Assembly (NCBI RefSeq): GCF_012910805.1 | Contig: NZ_WTVK01000014.1 | Location: 56,592 to 120,591, forward strand | DNA: 64,000 nucleotides | Origin: Aromatoleum evansii | Lineage (GTDB): Bacteria; Pseudomonadota; Gammaproteobacteria; Burkholderiales; Rhodocyclaceae | Direction: 5' to 3' | Shown here: positions 50,241 through 58,800 of the stretch, piece by piece | Layout of the letters: each line of letters opens with the position of its first letter | How positions within the stretch are numbered: position 1 is the stretch's first letter | Program-made: the position numbers and the translations under genes | Notes under the pieces: generated by a model | The model's database searches: none | What the model saw: the letters and a program-made list of their open reading frames with translations, nothing else | What the model was told of the DNA's origin: nothing

Positions 50241-52162
50241 TCGACACATGGGGCGTGCGTGCACGGGTGATGCTGGTGGCGGTGCTGCCGATGCTGGTGC
50301 TGGCCATCGTGCTGACCGCCTTCTACACGCGTTCGCGCGTCGCGGACCACGAGGAGGCCTACCATGCCCGCGGGCAGGCATTTGCGCGCCAGCTCGCGGC
50401 CGCGAGCGAGTACGCGCTGTTCTCGGGCAACCGCGAAACGCTGCACCGACTGGCGTCGGCGATGCTGGCCGAGGACGACGTGACGGGCGTACTGATCGTG
50501 GATCGCGGCGGCGAGGCGCTGGCGCGCAGCGGCTACCTGGACAAGTCGCTACCGGTGCTCTCCCAGCTGGCGCCGGCGCGACGCCTGCTCGACACGCCGC
50601 AGACGCTGCGCATCATCGAACCGGTCGTTCCGAGCACGCTCGACCTCGACGACGATCTGTCCAGTCAGGCGCCGGGAGCAGGCCCCGCAGCCGCACCACC
50701 ACCGATGCTGGGCGCGGTGATCGTCGACATGTCGCGCGCGCGCCTCGACGACCGCCAACGCGAACTTCTGCTGACGGGGAGCGTCGTGATCGTGCTGGTG
50801 CTCCTGGGCAGCATGATGCTGGCGAACTACATGAGCCGGGGCGTGACCGGCCCGATCCGCCAGGTGGCGGTGACGGTGGAGCGCATCGGCAGGGGGCAGT
50901 TCTCCGCTCGCGTTCCGCTCGTGGGCGGCGGCACGCTGCGCACGCTCACCGATGGGGTGAACCAGATGGCTGCCCAGCTCGCCAGCGCTCATGACGACAT
51001 GAGTCGCCAGATCACGGAGGCGACGGCCGAGCTGCGCGAGAGCAAGGACCAGGCGGAACGCGCAACGCTGTCGAAGTCGCGCTTCCTCGCCGCGGCGAGC
51101 CACGACTTGCGCCAACCGATGCACGCCCTGGGGCTCTTCATCGCGGAACTGGCGCAGCATGAGCATGCCCCCGACGTGCGGCGGCTCGTCGAGCGCATCG
51201 CCGCCTCGGCCGCGGCGATGGAGAATCTGCTCGACAGCCTGCTGGACATCTCGCGCCTGGACGCGGATGTGGTGCAGCCGAACGTGCGCGCCTTCCCCCT
51301 GCAGCCGCTGCTCGATCGCATCGCCGCCGACGAGCGCCCCGGCGCCGACGCCCGCGACCTGGAGTTGAAGGCGCGGCCCACCAATGCGTGGATCAGCAGT
51401 GACCCCGTGCTGTTCGAACGCATCCTCAGCAACCTCGTGAGCAACGCCGTGCGCTACACGCGCAAAGGTCGCGTGCTGGTGGCCTGCCGCCGGCGCGGCG
51501 ACAGACTGCGCATCGAGGTGCGCGACAACGGCGTCGGCATCCCCGAGGAGTCCCACGAGGCGATCTTCCAGGAGTTCGTGCAGCTGCATAACCCCGAGCG
51601 CTCGCGCGACAAGGGGCTGGGACTCGGCCTGCCCATCGTGCGGCGTCTGACCGAGTTGCTCCACCATCGCCTGACGCTGCGCTCCAGCCCCGGCCGAGGC
51701 TCCGTGTTCGCGGTGGAAGTCCCGCTCGCCAAGCCCGAAGCGCCCCCCGCCGGGGCCGAGACCGAGCGCATGCCCGGCGACCTGGGCGGACTGCACGTAG
51801 CGCTGGTGGATGACGATCCGCTGGCACGCGGCAGCATGCAGAGCCTGCTCACGTCCTGGGGCTGCAAGGTCGTGGCGGCGGGCGACGCGGAATCGCTCGT
51901 CGACCAGCTGAACCGCGACGGGACCGTCCCGGAACTGATCATCAGCGACTTCCGCCTCGACGGCCGTTTCAACGGTATCGACGTGATCCGCAGCCTGCGC
52001 GCATGGAAGGCCGCCGACATCCCGGCGGTGCTGGTGACGGGCGACACGGGGCCGGACACGCTGCGTCAGGCACAGGAGGAAGGGCTGCCCCTGCTGCACA
52101 AGCCGGTGCGTCCGGCACGCTTGCGGGCGCTGCTCAACCGGCTGCCCGGACGCGACGACTAG
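50237..52162 (+). CDS. Hybrid sensor histidine kinase/response regulator
   Basis: 641 residues with a GTG start overlapping the preceding stop. Membrane helix at about 9-28, a periplasmic domain of about 150 residues, a second helix near 178-197, HAMP linker, coiled coil, HisKA with the phospho-accepting His289 (AASHDLRQPMHALG), HATPase (SNLVSNAVRY, DNGVGIP, GLGLGLPIV) and a C-terminal receiver (HVALVDDDPLARGS, phospho-acceptor Asp571 in IISDFRLDG). Its periplasmic part is well placed to meet the upstream binding protein. The likely output partner is the divergent LuxR-type regulator. Confidence 0.9.
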   Translation: MIDTWGVRARVMLVAVLPMLVLAIVLTAFYTRSRVADHEEAYHARGQAFARQLAAASEYALFSGNRETLHRLASAMLAEDDVTGVLIVDRGGEALARSGYLDKSLPVLSQLAPARRLLDTPQTLRIIEPVVPSTLDLDDDLSSQAPGAGPAAAPPPMLGAVIVDMSRARLDDRQRELLLTGSVVIVLVLLGSMMLANYMSRGVTGPIRQVAVTVERIGRGQFSARVPLVGGGTLRTLTDGVNQMAAQLASAHDDMSRQITEATAELRESKDQAERATLSKSRFLAAASHDLRQPMHALGLFIAELAQHEHAPDVRRLVERIAASAAAMENLLDSLLDISRLDADVVQPNVRAFPLQPLLDRIAADERPGADARDLELKARPTNAWISSDPVLFERILSNLVSNAVRYTRKGRVLVACRRRGDRLRIEVRDNGVGIPEESHEAIFQEFVQLHNPERSRDKGLGLGLPIVRRLTELLHHRLTLRSSPGRGSVFAVEVPLAKPEAPPAGAETERMPGDLGGLHVALVDDDPLARGSMQSLLTSWGCKVVAAGDAESLVDQLNRDGTVPELIISDFRLDGRFNGIDVIRSLRAWKAADIPAVLVTGDTGPDTLRQAQEEGLPLLHKPVRPARLRALLNRLPGRDD

Positions 52163-52214
52163 GTTTGCTGCAGTCCGATCGGCGCTCGTCCCGTCCATAC
52201 GCGGGAGGAGTAAT

Positions 52215-52331
52215 ATGAAGACGTATTCATCTGAGGGGAGAGGGGCATGGCGAATGACAACTCGGCGAAGGATCCGCTCGAATTCGTGCGCGGCATGTGG
52301 AACAACATGGGTTTCTCCCTGCCCGGCATGA
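52215..52331 (+). other. Possible 38-codon upstream ORF overlapping phaM
   Basis: An ATG at 52215 is preceded by GGAGGAGTAAT, a better ribosome-binding site than that of many genes here. It opens a 38-codon frame (MKTYSSEGRGAWRMTTRRRI...) that overlaps the start of phaM out of frame and ends at 52331. It could tune phaM translation or be chance; the predicted peptide has no recognisable feature. Confidence 0.25.
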
Positions 52332-52684
52332 TCACGCCGACGCTGGATGTGGGCGAACTGGACAAGCGCATCGCCGACCTCAAGGCGGTCGAGAACTGGC
52401 TCAAGATGAACCTCAGCATGCTGCAGATGACCACGCAGGGCCTCGAAGTGCAGCGCGCGGCGATTGCCGCGGTGCAGGCGATGAGCCAGCAGGCGCGCGA
52501 GCCGGGCGCTCAGGGACCGGGTGAGGCGCAGACCAATCCGTTCGCTTCGGCCGCGATGTGGCCGTGGGCGGCGATGGCCGGGACCCAGGCTGGCGGTGCG
52601 CCGGCGGGCGCGGCAAAGCCCGCCTCGGCCACCACGGGAGGCGATGCGGGCCAGGGTGCGCGCAAGTCCGGCGAAAAGAAATAA
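52247..52684 (+). CDS. phaM: PhaM-type polyhydroxyalkanoate granule protein
   Basis: 145 residues. The N-terminal half (DPLEFVRGMWNNMG, ITPTLDVGELDKRIADLKAV, ENWLKMNLSMLQMTTQGLEV) matches the PhaM family; the C-terminal tail is Ala/Gly/Lys-rich and ends KKSGEKK-like (ARKSGEKK), resembling the DNA-binding tail of PhaM. In Ralstonia PhaM activates PHB synthase and ties granules to the nucleoid. Start chosen at 52247 with GGGGAGAGGGGC upstream. It stands alone; no pha synthase or phasin gene is nearby. Confidence 0.8.
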   Translation: MANDNSAKDPLEFVRGMWNNMGFSLPGMITPTLDVGELDKRIADLKAVENWLKMNLSMLQMTTQGLEVQRAAIAAVQAMSQQAREPGAQGPGEAQTNPFASAAMWPWAAMAGTQAGGAPAGAAKPASATTGGDAGQGARKSGEKK

Positions 52685-52690
52685 ACCGCC

Positions 52691-52721
52691 CCGGGGGCTG
52701 GCGCGCAGGCGCGGCCCCCGG
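52691..52721. terminator. GC-rich hairpin between phaM and the AEC permease gene
   Basis: CCGGGGGC (52691-52698) pairs with GCCCCCGG (52714-52721) between two convergent genes. No T-tract on either side. Confidence 0.4.
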
Positions 52722-52736
52722 ACACTGCGCCGCCCG

Positions 52737-53627
52737 TCACAGTAGGTGCAGCCACAGGGTCAGCGAGGGAACGGCGAGGAGCGTCGTCGCCGAGATCAAC
52801 CACGCGACGCCGGCACCGTCGCCCCCCATGCGCATCGCGAGAATGTAGGCGGAGCTCGCGCTCGGCAGTGCCGCGAACAGCACCAGCATGTCGAAGGCGA
52901 CGCCTTCGACCCCCAGCGCACGACCGATCTGCCAGGCCACCGCGGGCAGGAACAGCAGTTTCACCGCGACGATCCATGCGGAGCCGGTCCAGCGCCCACC
53001 CACCATCTCCCAGCGCAATGCGGCACCGACCGCGAGCAGCCCCAGCGCCACCGCGGCATCGCCGAGGCGCTTGAGGAAGGACGTCAGCGGGGCGGGCAGG
53101 TCGAAGCCGGCGAGGTTGAACAGCAGGCCAGCGAGGGTCGCGAGGACCAGCGGGTTGCGCGACAGTTCGCGCAGCAGGCTGCCCTGGCCGTGGCGCGCGA
53201 GCATGCCGACCGCCATCACGTTGGCGAAAGGCACCATCGCACCGCACAGGCCGCCCATCAGTGCGATGCCCGCGGCGCCGTGCAGCTTGCCGGCGATCGC
53301 GATGCCGATGTAGGTGTTGAAGCGATAGGCGCATTGCAGGCGCGACGCGAAGCCCATTGCATCGAGCCCCATCAGGCCGCGCCCGAGCCAGCCGAGGACG
53401 AAGCCGGCGAACATCGTGCCGAGCCCCGCGAGGAACAGGGGCAGCGCGCGGCCCGGGTCGATGTCCGCGGTGGCGAGCGCGTTGAACAGCAGCGCGGGGA
53501 AGAGCACGAAGTAGACCAGCTTCTCGACGCCGCTCCAGAAGGCGTCGCCGTCGACGAGGTGGCGGCGCAGCACGGCGCCGAGAAGGATCAGCGAAAAGTC
53601 GGGGAGCAGCAGGAGCAGGCTTTGCAT
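52737..53627 (-). CDS. AEC (auxin efflux carrier) family transporter
   Basis: 296 residues with about ten hydrophobic helices spanning most of its length, beginning MQSLLLLLPDFSLILLGAVL. The pattern of two five-helix halves and the Asn-containing NTYIGIAIAG segment fit the AEC/malonate transporter family. The exported or imported substrate is unknown; malate, malonate or related acids are known for relatives. It converges with phaM and lies 65 bases beyond the stop of the next minus-strand gene, so it may be read from its own promoter. Confidence 0.82.
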   Translation of the reverse strand: MQSLLLLLPDFSLILLGAVLRRHLVDGDAFWSGVEKLVYFVLFPALLFNALATADIDPGRALPLFLAGLGTMFAGFVLGWLGRGLMGLDAMGFASRLQCAYRFNTYIGIAIAGKLHGAAGIALMGGLCGAMVPFANVMAVGMLARHGQGSLLRELSRNPLVLATLAGLLFNLAGFDLPAPLTSFLKRLGDAAVALGLLAVGAALRWEMVGGRWTGSAWIVAVKLLFLPAVAWQIGRALGVEGVAFDMLVLFAALPSASSAYILAMRMGGDGAGVAWLISATTLLAVPSLTLWLHLL

Positions 53628-53692
53628 CGGCGAAGCTTAACCTGCCCCGGACGCCGTCGCGACTGCGGTTTCTACCCCCTTGCCGACAACGC

Positions 53693-54859
53693 TCAGATGA
53701 CGCCGGCAGCGCGCAGGCGCGCGATCTCCGCGGCGTCGAGGCCGAGCGACTCGAGCACGGCATCGCTATCCGCGCCGGCCTGCGGCGCCGGCGCAAACGG
53801 CCCGGGCTCGAAACCGGACAGGCGCACGGGCGGACCGAACTGGCGCACGCCGTCGACTTCGGTGACCATGCCCCGCGCGCGCAGTTGCGGGTTCTCGAGG
53901 CTTTCCTCTAGACGCAGGATGGGCGTCACGCAGCAGTCCACGCCGTCGAAGAGCGCCGTCCATTCGGCCTGGGTGCGGCTGCGGAAGATCGCCGCGACCT
54001 CGCCACGGGCGCGGGCGCCCTCTTCGCCCGTCGCAAGGTGCGCGGCCTTGAGGTCCGGCCGGCCAAGGGTGTCGCACACGAGGTGCCAGAACTTCTCCTC
54101 CAGCGATCCGACCGCCATGTGGCGTCCGTCCGCGGTTTCATACACGCCGTAGCACGGCACGCCGCCGGTAAGGAGATCCTCGCCGCGCGGCTGCACGGTG
54201 CCGTGCGCGAGCACTTCGGCGAGCGGGAAGATCGCGTGCGCCAGCGCTGCGTCGGTCATGGCGACGTCGACATGCCGCCCCTGCCCGCTGGCGCGTGCGT
54301 CGAGCACCGCGACGAGCAGGCCGAACAGCGCGGACATCGTGCCGCCGAGGAGGTCGCCGATCTGCAGGTTGGAAAGCGCCGGCGCGCCGCCCGCGGTGCC
54401 GATCTGGTCGAGCACGCCGGCGTAGCCGATGTAGTTGATGTCGTGCCCGGCGCGCAGCGCGTAGGGGCCGGTCTGGCCGTAGCCGGAGATGCTGCACACG
54501 ACGATCTTCGGCTTGCGCTCGGCGAGCGCGTCGTAGCCGAGGCCCAGCTTGTCCATCACGCCCGGGCGGAAGCCCTCGACGACGACGTCCGCGGTATCGA
54601 GGAGGCGCAGGAACAGCTCGCGGCCTTCGGCCCGCTTGAGGTCGAGGCGCACGCTCTTCTTGCCGCGGTTGCACACCTGGTAGAAGAAACTGGTGTCGCC
54701 GTTCATCGCGCCCATGGTGCGCGCATAGTCGCCGGCGCCTGTATCCTCGACCTTGATGACCTCGGCGCCGTAGTCGGCGAGGTGCTGGGTCGCGAGCGGG
54801 CCGGGCAGCAGGCGCGTGAGGTCGAGGACGCGCAGGTTCGCGAGGGGCTTCTGTCTCAT
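53693..54859 (-). CDS. CaiB/BaiF family protein, alpha-methylacyl-CoA racemase-like
   Basis: 388 residues of the class III CoA-transferase fold. The order of residues fits alpha-methylacyl-CoA racemases: His139-Asp140 (RAGHDINYIGYAG), Asp169 (QIGDLLGGT) and Glu241 (GVYETADG) correspond to the His/Asp/Asp/Glu set of the Mycobacterium enzyme. It would epimerise 2-methylacyl-CoA so that branched chains can be beta-oxidised; a CoA-transferase role is the alternative. It follows the PaaK-like gene by 114 bases on the same strand and is probably the last gene of the importer/ligase operon. Confidence 0.82.
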   Translation of the reverse strand: MRQKPLANLRVLDLTRLLPGPLATQHLADYGAEVIKVEDTGAGDYARTMGAMNGDTSFFYQVCNRGKKSVRLDLKRAEGRELFLRLLDTADVVVEGFRPGVMDKLGLGYDALAERKPKIVVCSISGYGQTGPYALRAGHDINYIGYAGVLDQIGTAGGAPALSNLQIGDLLGGTMSALFGLLVAVLDARASGQGRHVDVAMTDAALAHAIFPLAEVLAHGTVQPRGEDLLTGGVPCYGVYETADGRHMAVGSLEEKFWHLVCDTLGRPDLKAAHLATGEEGARARGEVAAIFRSRTQAEWTALFDGVDCCVTPILRLEESLENPQLRARGMVTEVDGVRQFGPPVRLSGFEPGPFAPAPQAGADSDAVLESLGLDAAEIARLRAAGVI

Positions 54860-54973
54860 GCTGTCGGTAGCGGTTCGGGAAAGCCTGGCATTTTACCGCC
54901 GTGCCACGGCGGACGCCGTAGTGACGGGATACGCCTCCGGCTCCTCCCGCCCTGCGGGAGGTGGCCGGGACGC

Positions 54974-56206
54974 TTACTCGTACTTGCGCACGTCGTCGAT
55001 GACCTTGCCGTCGTTGGCGAGGCTGCCGGGCGCGCAGAAGCTCACGTCGCCGCGCAGCTTCGTGAGCTCGCGGATGCTCGCGGCGATCGCGTCGGCGAGC
55101 GCCTCGCCGGGCTGTATCGCCTCGCAGTGCAGGGTCATGCGGTCGTTGAGGTCCGGGTTATCGACGACGAGGCGCGCGCGCACGATCTCGGGGTGGCGCT
55201 TCGCGACCGCCGCGATCTGGCCGGGATGCACGAACATGCCCTTGACCTTGGTGGTCTGGTCGGCGCGCCCCATCCAGCCCCTGATGCGCACGTTGGTGCG
55301 CCCGCAGGGCGAGGCGCCGGGCATCACCGCCGAGAGGTCGCCGGTGCCGAAGCGGATCAGCGGGTAGTCCGGATTGAAGGTCGTGACGACGACCTCGCCG
55401 ACCTCGCCGGGCGCCACCGGGTCGCCGGTGCCGGGGCGCACGATCTCGAGGATGACGTCCTCGTCGAGCACCATGCCCTCGCGGGCGGGCGTCTCGTAGG
55501 CAATGAGGCCGATGTCGGCGGTCGCGTAGGCCTGGCAGGCGGCGATGCCGCGCGCCGCAAACGCATCGCGCAAGGCCGGCGGGAAGGCTTCGCCGGAGAC
55601 GAAGGCCTTGGTGAAGCTGTGCGCGACGCCCAACTCCTCGGCCTTGTCGAGGATGATGCGCAGGAAAGACGGCGTGCCGACATAGGCGTTGGGCTTCAGG
55701 TCGGCGACCGCGGCGACCTGCTGCTCGGTCTGGCCCACGCCGGCGGGGAAGACGGTGCAGCCCAGCGCGTGCGCGGCGGTCTCCATCATCGAACCGGCCG
55801 GGGTGAAGTGGTAGGAGAAGGTGTTGTGCACGAGATCGCCCGCGCGGAAGCCGGCGGCGTGGAAGGCGCGGGCGAGGCGGTAGTAGTCGGGGCGAGCGCT
55901 TTCGGGCTCGTACAGCGGGCCGGGCGACGCGAACACCCGGCGGCAATCGGCGCCCCAGCGCGTCGCGGCAAAGCCGCCGAAGGGGCGCGCGGCCTTCTGG
56001 CGTTCGAGCAGCTCCGACTTGCGCGTGACCGGCAGGCGGGCGAGCGCTTCGCGGCTCGTGATCGTGCCCGGATCGACGCCGTCCAGCAGCCCCGCAAAGG
56101 CCGGCGCGTTCGCCTTCGCATGGGCGATCTGGGCCGGCAGGCGGGCCATCAGCTCCCGCTCGCGCTCGGCGGGGTCACGGGTTTCTCTGGCGTCGTAGTA
56201 GTTCAT
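54974..56206 (-). CDS. PaaK-like (phenylacetate-CoA ligase family) protein with altered P-loop
   Basis: 410 residues of the AMP-forming ligase fold. Family motifs are visible: AYATADIGLIAYET (about 227-239), IRFGTGDLS (284-292), GRADQTTKVKGMFVHPGQ (313-330). Where PaaK has the SSGTTG-type phosphate loop this protein reads FASPGPLYEPES (92-103). Either it is a subfamily with a modified loop or it no longer uses ATP normally. The usual reaction is acid + ATP + CoA to acyl-CoA; the substrate here is unknown. Start ATG at 56206 is the first Met; 263 bases separate it from the upstream ABC ATPase. Confidence 0.8.
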   Translation of the reverse strand: MNYYDARETRDPAERERELMARLPAQIAHAKANAPAFAGLLDGVDPGTITSREALARLPVTRKSELLERQKAARPFGGFAATRWGADCRRVFASPGPLYEPESARPDYYRLARAFHAAGFRAGDLVHNTFSYHFTPAGSMMETAAHALGCTVFPAGVGQTEQQVAAVADLKPNAYVGTPSFLRIILDKAEELGVAHSFTKAFVSGEAFPPALRDAFAARGIAACQAYATADIGLIAYETPAREGMVLDEDVILEIVRPGTGDPVAPGEVGEVVVTTFNPDYPLIRFGTGDLSAVMPGASPCGRTNVRIRGWMGRADQTTKVKGMFVHPGQIAAVAKRHPEIVRARLVVDNPDLNDRMTLHCEAIQPGEALADAIAASIRELTKLRGDVSFCAPGSLANDGKVIDDVRKYE

Positions 56207-56290
56207 CTCAAGATTCCTGCACGCGCCGGACGACTATTGCGCCGGCAGCCAAATACCGATGGGTTTGCCGTCAAAGCCCCGCTGAACCCG

Positions 56291-56317
56291 GCCCTTCGAC
56301 GGGCTCAGGGCGAACGG
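56291..56317. repeat. REP-like palindromic element
   Basis: The plus strand carries CCCTTCGACGGGCTCAGGGC followed by GAACGG, matching the dispersed motif (GAGCCxGTCGAAGGGC read on the other strand) that recurs in intergenic regions of many GC-rich proteobacteria. It can form small hairpins (GCCC/GGGC). It lies in the 263-base gap between the ABC ATPase and PaaK-like genes, so it could stabilise the upstream mRNA or limit readthrough. Only one copy was noticed in the window. Confidence 0.6.
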
Positions 56318-56469
56318 ACGCATCCGACTCCCGCCTTGCGAATTTCGTCCGCACGAAGCGCCGTCCGCTCCCGAAGCCCGACGACGGGCAAGCGTGGCGC
56401 GAGGGTGCGCCCAGTGCTGCTGCACACGAGCGCCCGAGCAACGCGACATCGCGCCGCGATCTCCCGCCG

Positions 56470-57306
56470 TCACGAGAGCCAGCGCTTGCGGCGGCGGTAA
56501 TGCTTCACGTCGCGGAAGCTCTTCCTCCCCTCGCCCGCCAGGCCGAGGTAAAACTCCTTGACGTCCTCGTTGGTGGCGAGCTCTTTCGCATCGCCTTCCA
56601 TGACGATGCGGCCGTTCTCCATGATGTAGCCGAAGTCCGCGTAGCGCAGCGCGACCATGGTGTTCTGCTCGGCCAGCAGGAAGCTCACCTGTTCCTTGGT
56701 GTTGAGGTCCTTCACGATCTCGAAGATCTCCTCGACGATCTGTGGCGCAAGGCCCATCGACGGCTCGTCGAGGAGGATCATCTCGGGTTTGGCCATGAGC
56801 GCGCGGCCGATCGCGCACATCTGCTGCTCGCCGCCCGAGGTGTAGCCGGCCTGCGAGCTGCGCCGCTGCTTGAGGCGCGGGAAGTAGTGGTAGACCTTCT
56901 CGAGGTTGTCCTTCAGCTCGGCGCGCGAGATCGAGCGCGTGTAGGCGCCGGTCAGCAGGTTCTCCTCGATGCTCAGGTGCCCGAAGCAGTGGCGGCCTTC
57001 CATCACCTGGATCACGCCGCGCTTGACGAGATCGTTGGGGGTCATCTGGTCGATGCGCGCGCCCTTGAACTCGATGCTGCCTTTCGTGACGTCGCCGCGC
57101 TCGGCGCGCAGCAGGTTGGAGATCGACTTGAGCGTCGTCGATTTGCCGGCGCCGTTGGCGCCGAGCAGGGCGACGATCTTGCCCTTGGGCACTTGGAGCG
57201 ACACGCCCTTGAGCACGAGGATCACGTGGTCGTAGATGACCTCGACGTTGTTGATGCTGAGGTAGGGGGCCGCGGCGCTCGCGGCAGTGTGAGTGGCTGT
57301 ATTCAT
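56470..57306 (-). CDS. Branched-chain-amino-acid-type ABC transporter ATP-binding protein (LivF-like)
   Basis: 278 residues from MNTATHTAASAAAPYLSINN. Walker A LLGANGAGKSTTL (near 46-58), signature YTSGGEQQMCAIGRAL and Walker B MILLDEPSMGL. The C-terminal tail is basic (YRRRKRWLS). Second ATPase of the importer. It lies after the binding-protein gene (82 bases) rather than next to the LivG-like gene. The frame is open 35 codons further up, but that stretch is Arg/Pro-rich and not related. Confidence 0.9.
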   Translation of the reverse strand: MNTATHTAASAAAPYLSINNVEVIYDHVILVLKGVSLQVPKGKIVALLGANGAGKSTTLKSISNLLRAERGDVTKGSIEFKGARIDQMTPNDLVKRGVIQVMEGRHCFGHLSIEENLLTGAYTRSISRAELKDNLEKVYHYFPRLKQRRSSQAGYTSGGEQQMCAIGRALMAKPEMILLDEPSMGLAPQIVEEIFEIVKDLNTKEQVSFLLAEQNTMVALRYADFGYIMENGRIVMEGDAKELATNEDVKEFYLGLAGEGRKSFRDVKHYRRRKRWLS

Positions 57307-57388
57307 CGTGCGTCTTCGCCTTCCTGTCTCCGTCGGGATTCCCCGGCAAGCCTGGCGGGGCCGCGCGGCGCGCGGCCCCGGTCGCGGC

Positions 57389-58714
57389 TTACATCTCCTT
57401 CGAGCAGTCACGCGGGGTGATGCCCTTCTCCTTCGCGTAGGCCGCGGCAGACTCCTCGATCATCGGGCGCACCACCGTCTGGTCGCCGCTGATCCAGTCG
57501 CTGACGACGGTCCACTTGGCGCCGTCCCACTGCTGGAACTTCACCTTGCCGGCGCCTTCGTGGTCGGCGCAGGTGATCTTCAGGTCGGGCATGAAGCCGG
57601 CGGCGCCCAGCGCGGCGAGGCGCTTGTCGTCGATGTCGAGGTTCTCGAAGCCCCAGCGCACCTGCTCGCCGGTCAGCGCCTTGCCCTTGCCGTACTTCTC
57701 CTGCGCCTTGCGGATCGCCTCGACGGTGATGATCCCGTGCACCACGCCGCGGTTGTAGAGCACGGAACCGACGCGGCCCTTGTCTTCCATGTTGCCCTTG
57801 CTCTTGCCGTAGACGTGCTTCTGGATGTCCTGGACGACGGGGTAGTTGGCACCTGCGACGTTGAAGCCGGCAGCGGTGTAACCCTTGGCGGCGTCGCCGG
57901 CCGGTACGGTGTCCTCCTCGGAGCCGGACCACCACACGCCGATGACCTTCTCGCGCGGATAACCGGTCTTCTGCGCGGTGCGCAGCGCGGTGGCGTTCAT
58001 GACGCCCCAGCCCCACAGGATCACGTAGTCGGGCTTGGCCTGGCGGATCTGCAGCCACTGCGCCTGCTGTTCGTTGCCCGGGCTGGCGACGGCGATCTTC
58101 TCCACCGTGAAGCCGTGCTTGGACGCGAGCTTGTCGAGGATGGCGTGCGATTCCTTGCCGTAGGCCGAATCGTGGTACAGCAGGCCGATCTTCTTGCCCT
58201 TCAGCTTATCGACGCCGCCTTCCTTCGAGCCGATGTAGTTGATGATCGCCGAGGCCTGCGTCCAGTAGGTCGAGATCATCGGGAAGACCCACGGGAAGAC
58301 CCGTCCGTCGGCCGCGTCGGTGCGGCCGTAGCCGATCGTCACCATCGGAATCTTGTCCTGCGCGACCTTCTCCAGCACCGAGTAGGTGATGCCGGTCGAC
58401 AGCGGCTGGAACACGGTGTTGCCGGTCGCGCCCTTGCCCTTCAGGCGCTCGTAGCATTCCACGCCGCGCGCGTTGTTGTATTCGGTCTCGCACTCTTCCC
58501 AGCTCAGCTTTACGCCGTTAATGCCGCCGTCGCGCTCGTTGATCATCGCCATGTAGTCGATCCAGCCGCCGTACAGCGATGCGCCGTTGGAGCCGAAGGG
58601 GCCGACGCGGTAGCTCGGCAGGCCGATGAACTGCTCGGAGGCCGCGGCGGCGTAGCCGCTGGTCAGAAGGCCGGCGACGGCGGCGGCGACGAGTGCGGTT
58701 TTCTTCAGTTTCAT
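57389..58714 (-). CDS. Branched-chain-amino-acid-type ABC transporter substrate-binding protein
   Basis: 441 residues from MKLKKTALVAAAVAGLLTSG, with a signal peptide cleaved near AYAAA/AS (about residue 25) and a type I periplasmic-binding fold (GKKIGLLYHDSAYGKESHAI; DYVILWGWGVMNATALRTAQ). The start at 58714 has GGAG five bases upstream. The same frame stays open to 59881 through the permease gene, but that part is a shadow. Relatives bind aromatic acids, amino acids or other small carboxylates; the ligand here is not known. Confidence 0.92.
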   Translation of the reverse strand: MKLKKTALVAAAVAGLLTSGYAAAASEQFIGLPSYRVGPFGSNGASLYGGWIDYMAMINERDGGINGVKLSWEECETEYNNARGVECYERLKGKGATGNTVFQPLSTGITYSVLEKVAQDKIPMVTIGYGRTDAADGRVFPWVFPMISTYWTQASAIINYIGSKEGGVDKLKGKKIGLLYHDSAYGKESHAILDKLASKHGFTVEKIAVASPGNEQQAQWLQIRQAKPDYVILWGWGVMNATALRTAQKTGYPREKVIGVWWSGSEEDTVPAGDAAKGYTAAGFNVAGANYPVVQDIQKHVYGKSKGNMEDKGRVGSVLYNRGVVHGIITVEAIRKAQEKYGKGKALTGEQVRWGFENLDIDDKRLAALGAAGFMPDLKITCADHEGAGKVKFQQWDGAKWTVVSDWISGDQTVVRPMIEESAAAYAKEKGITPRDCSKEM

Positions 58715-58800
58715 GGTGTCTCCTCTCTTGTATGTGTTGATGCAGCTACCACTTTGACGCGTGCCGGCCTCCCCCGCCGGCAACGGATGTTCCAGGGCTG

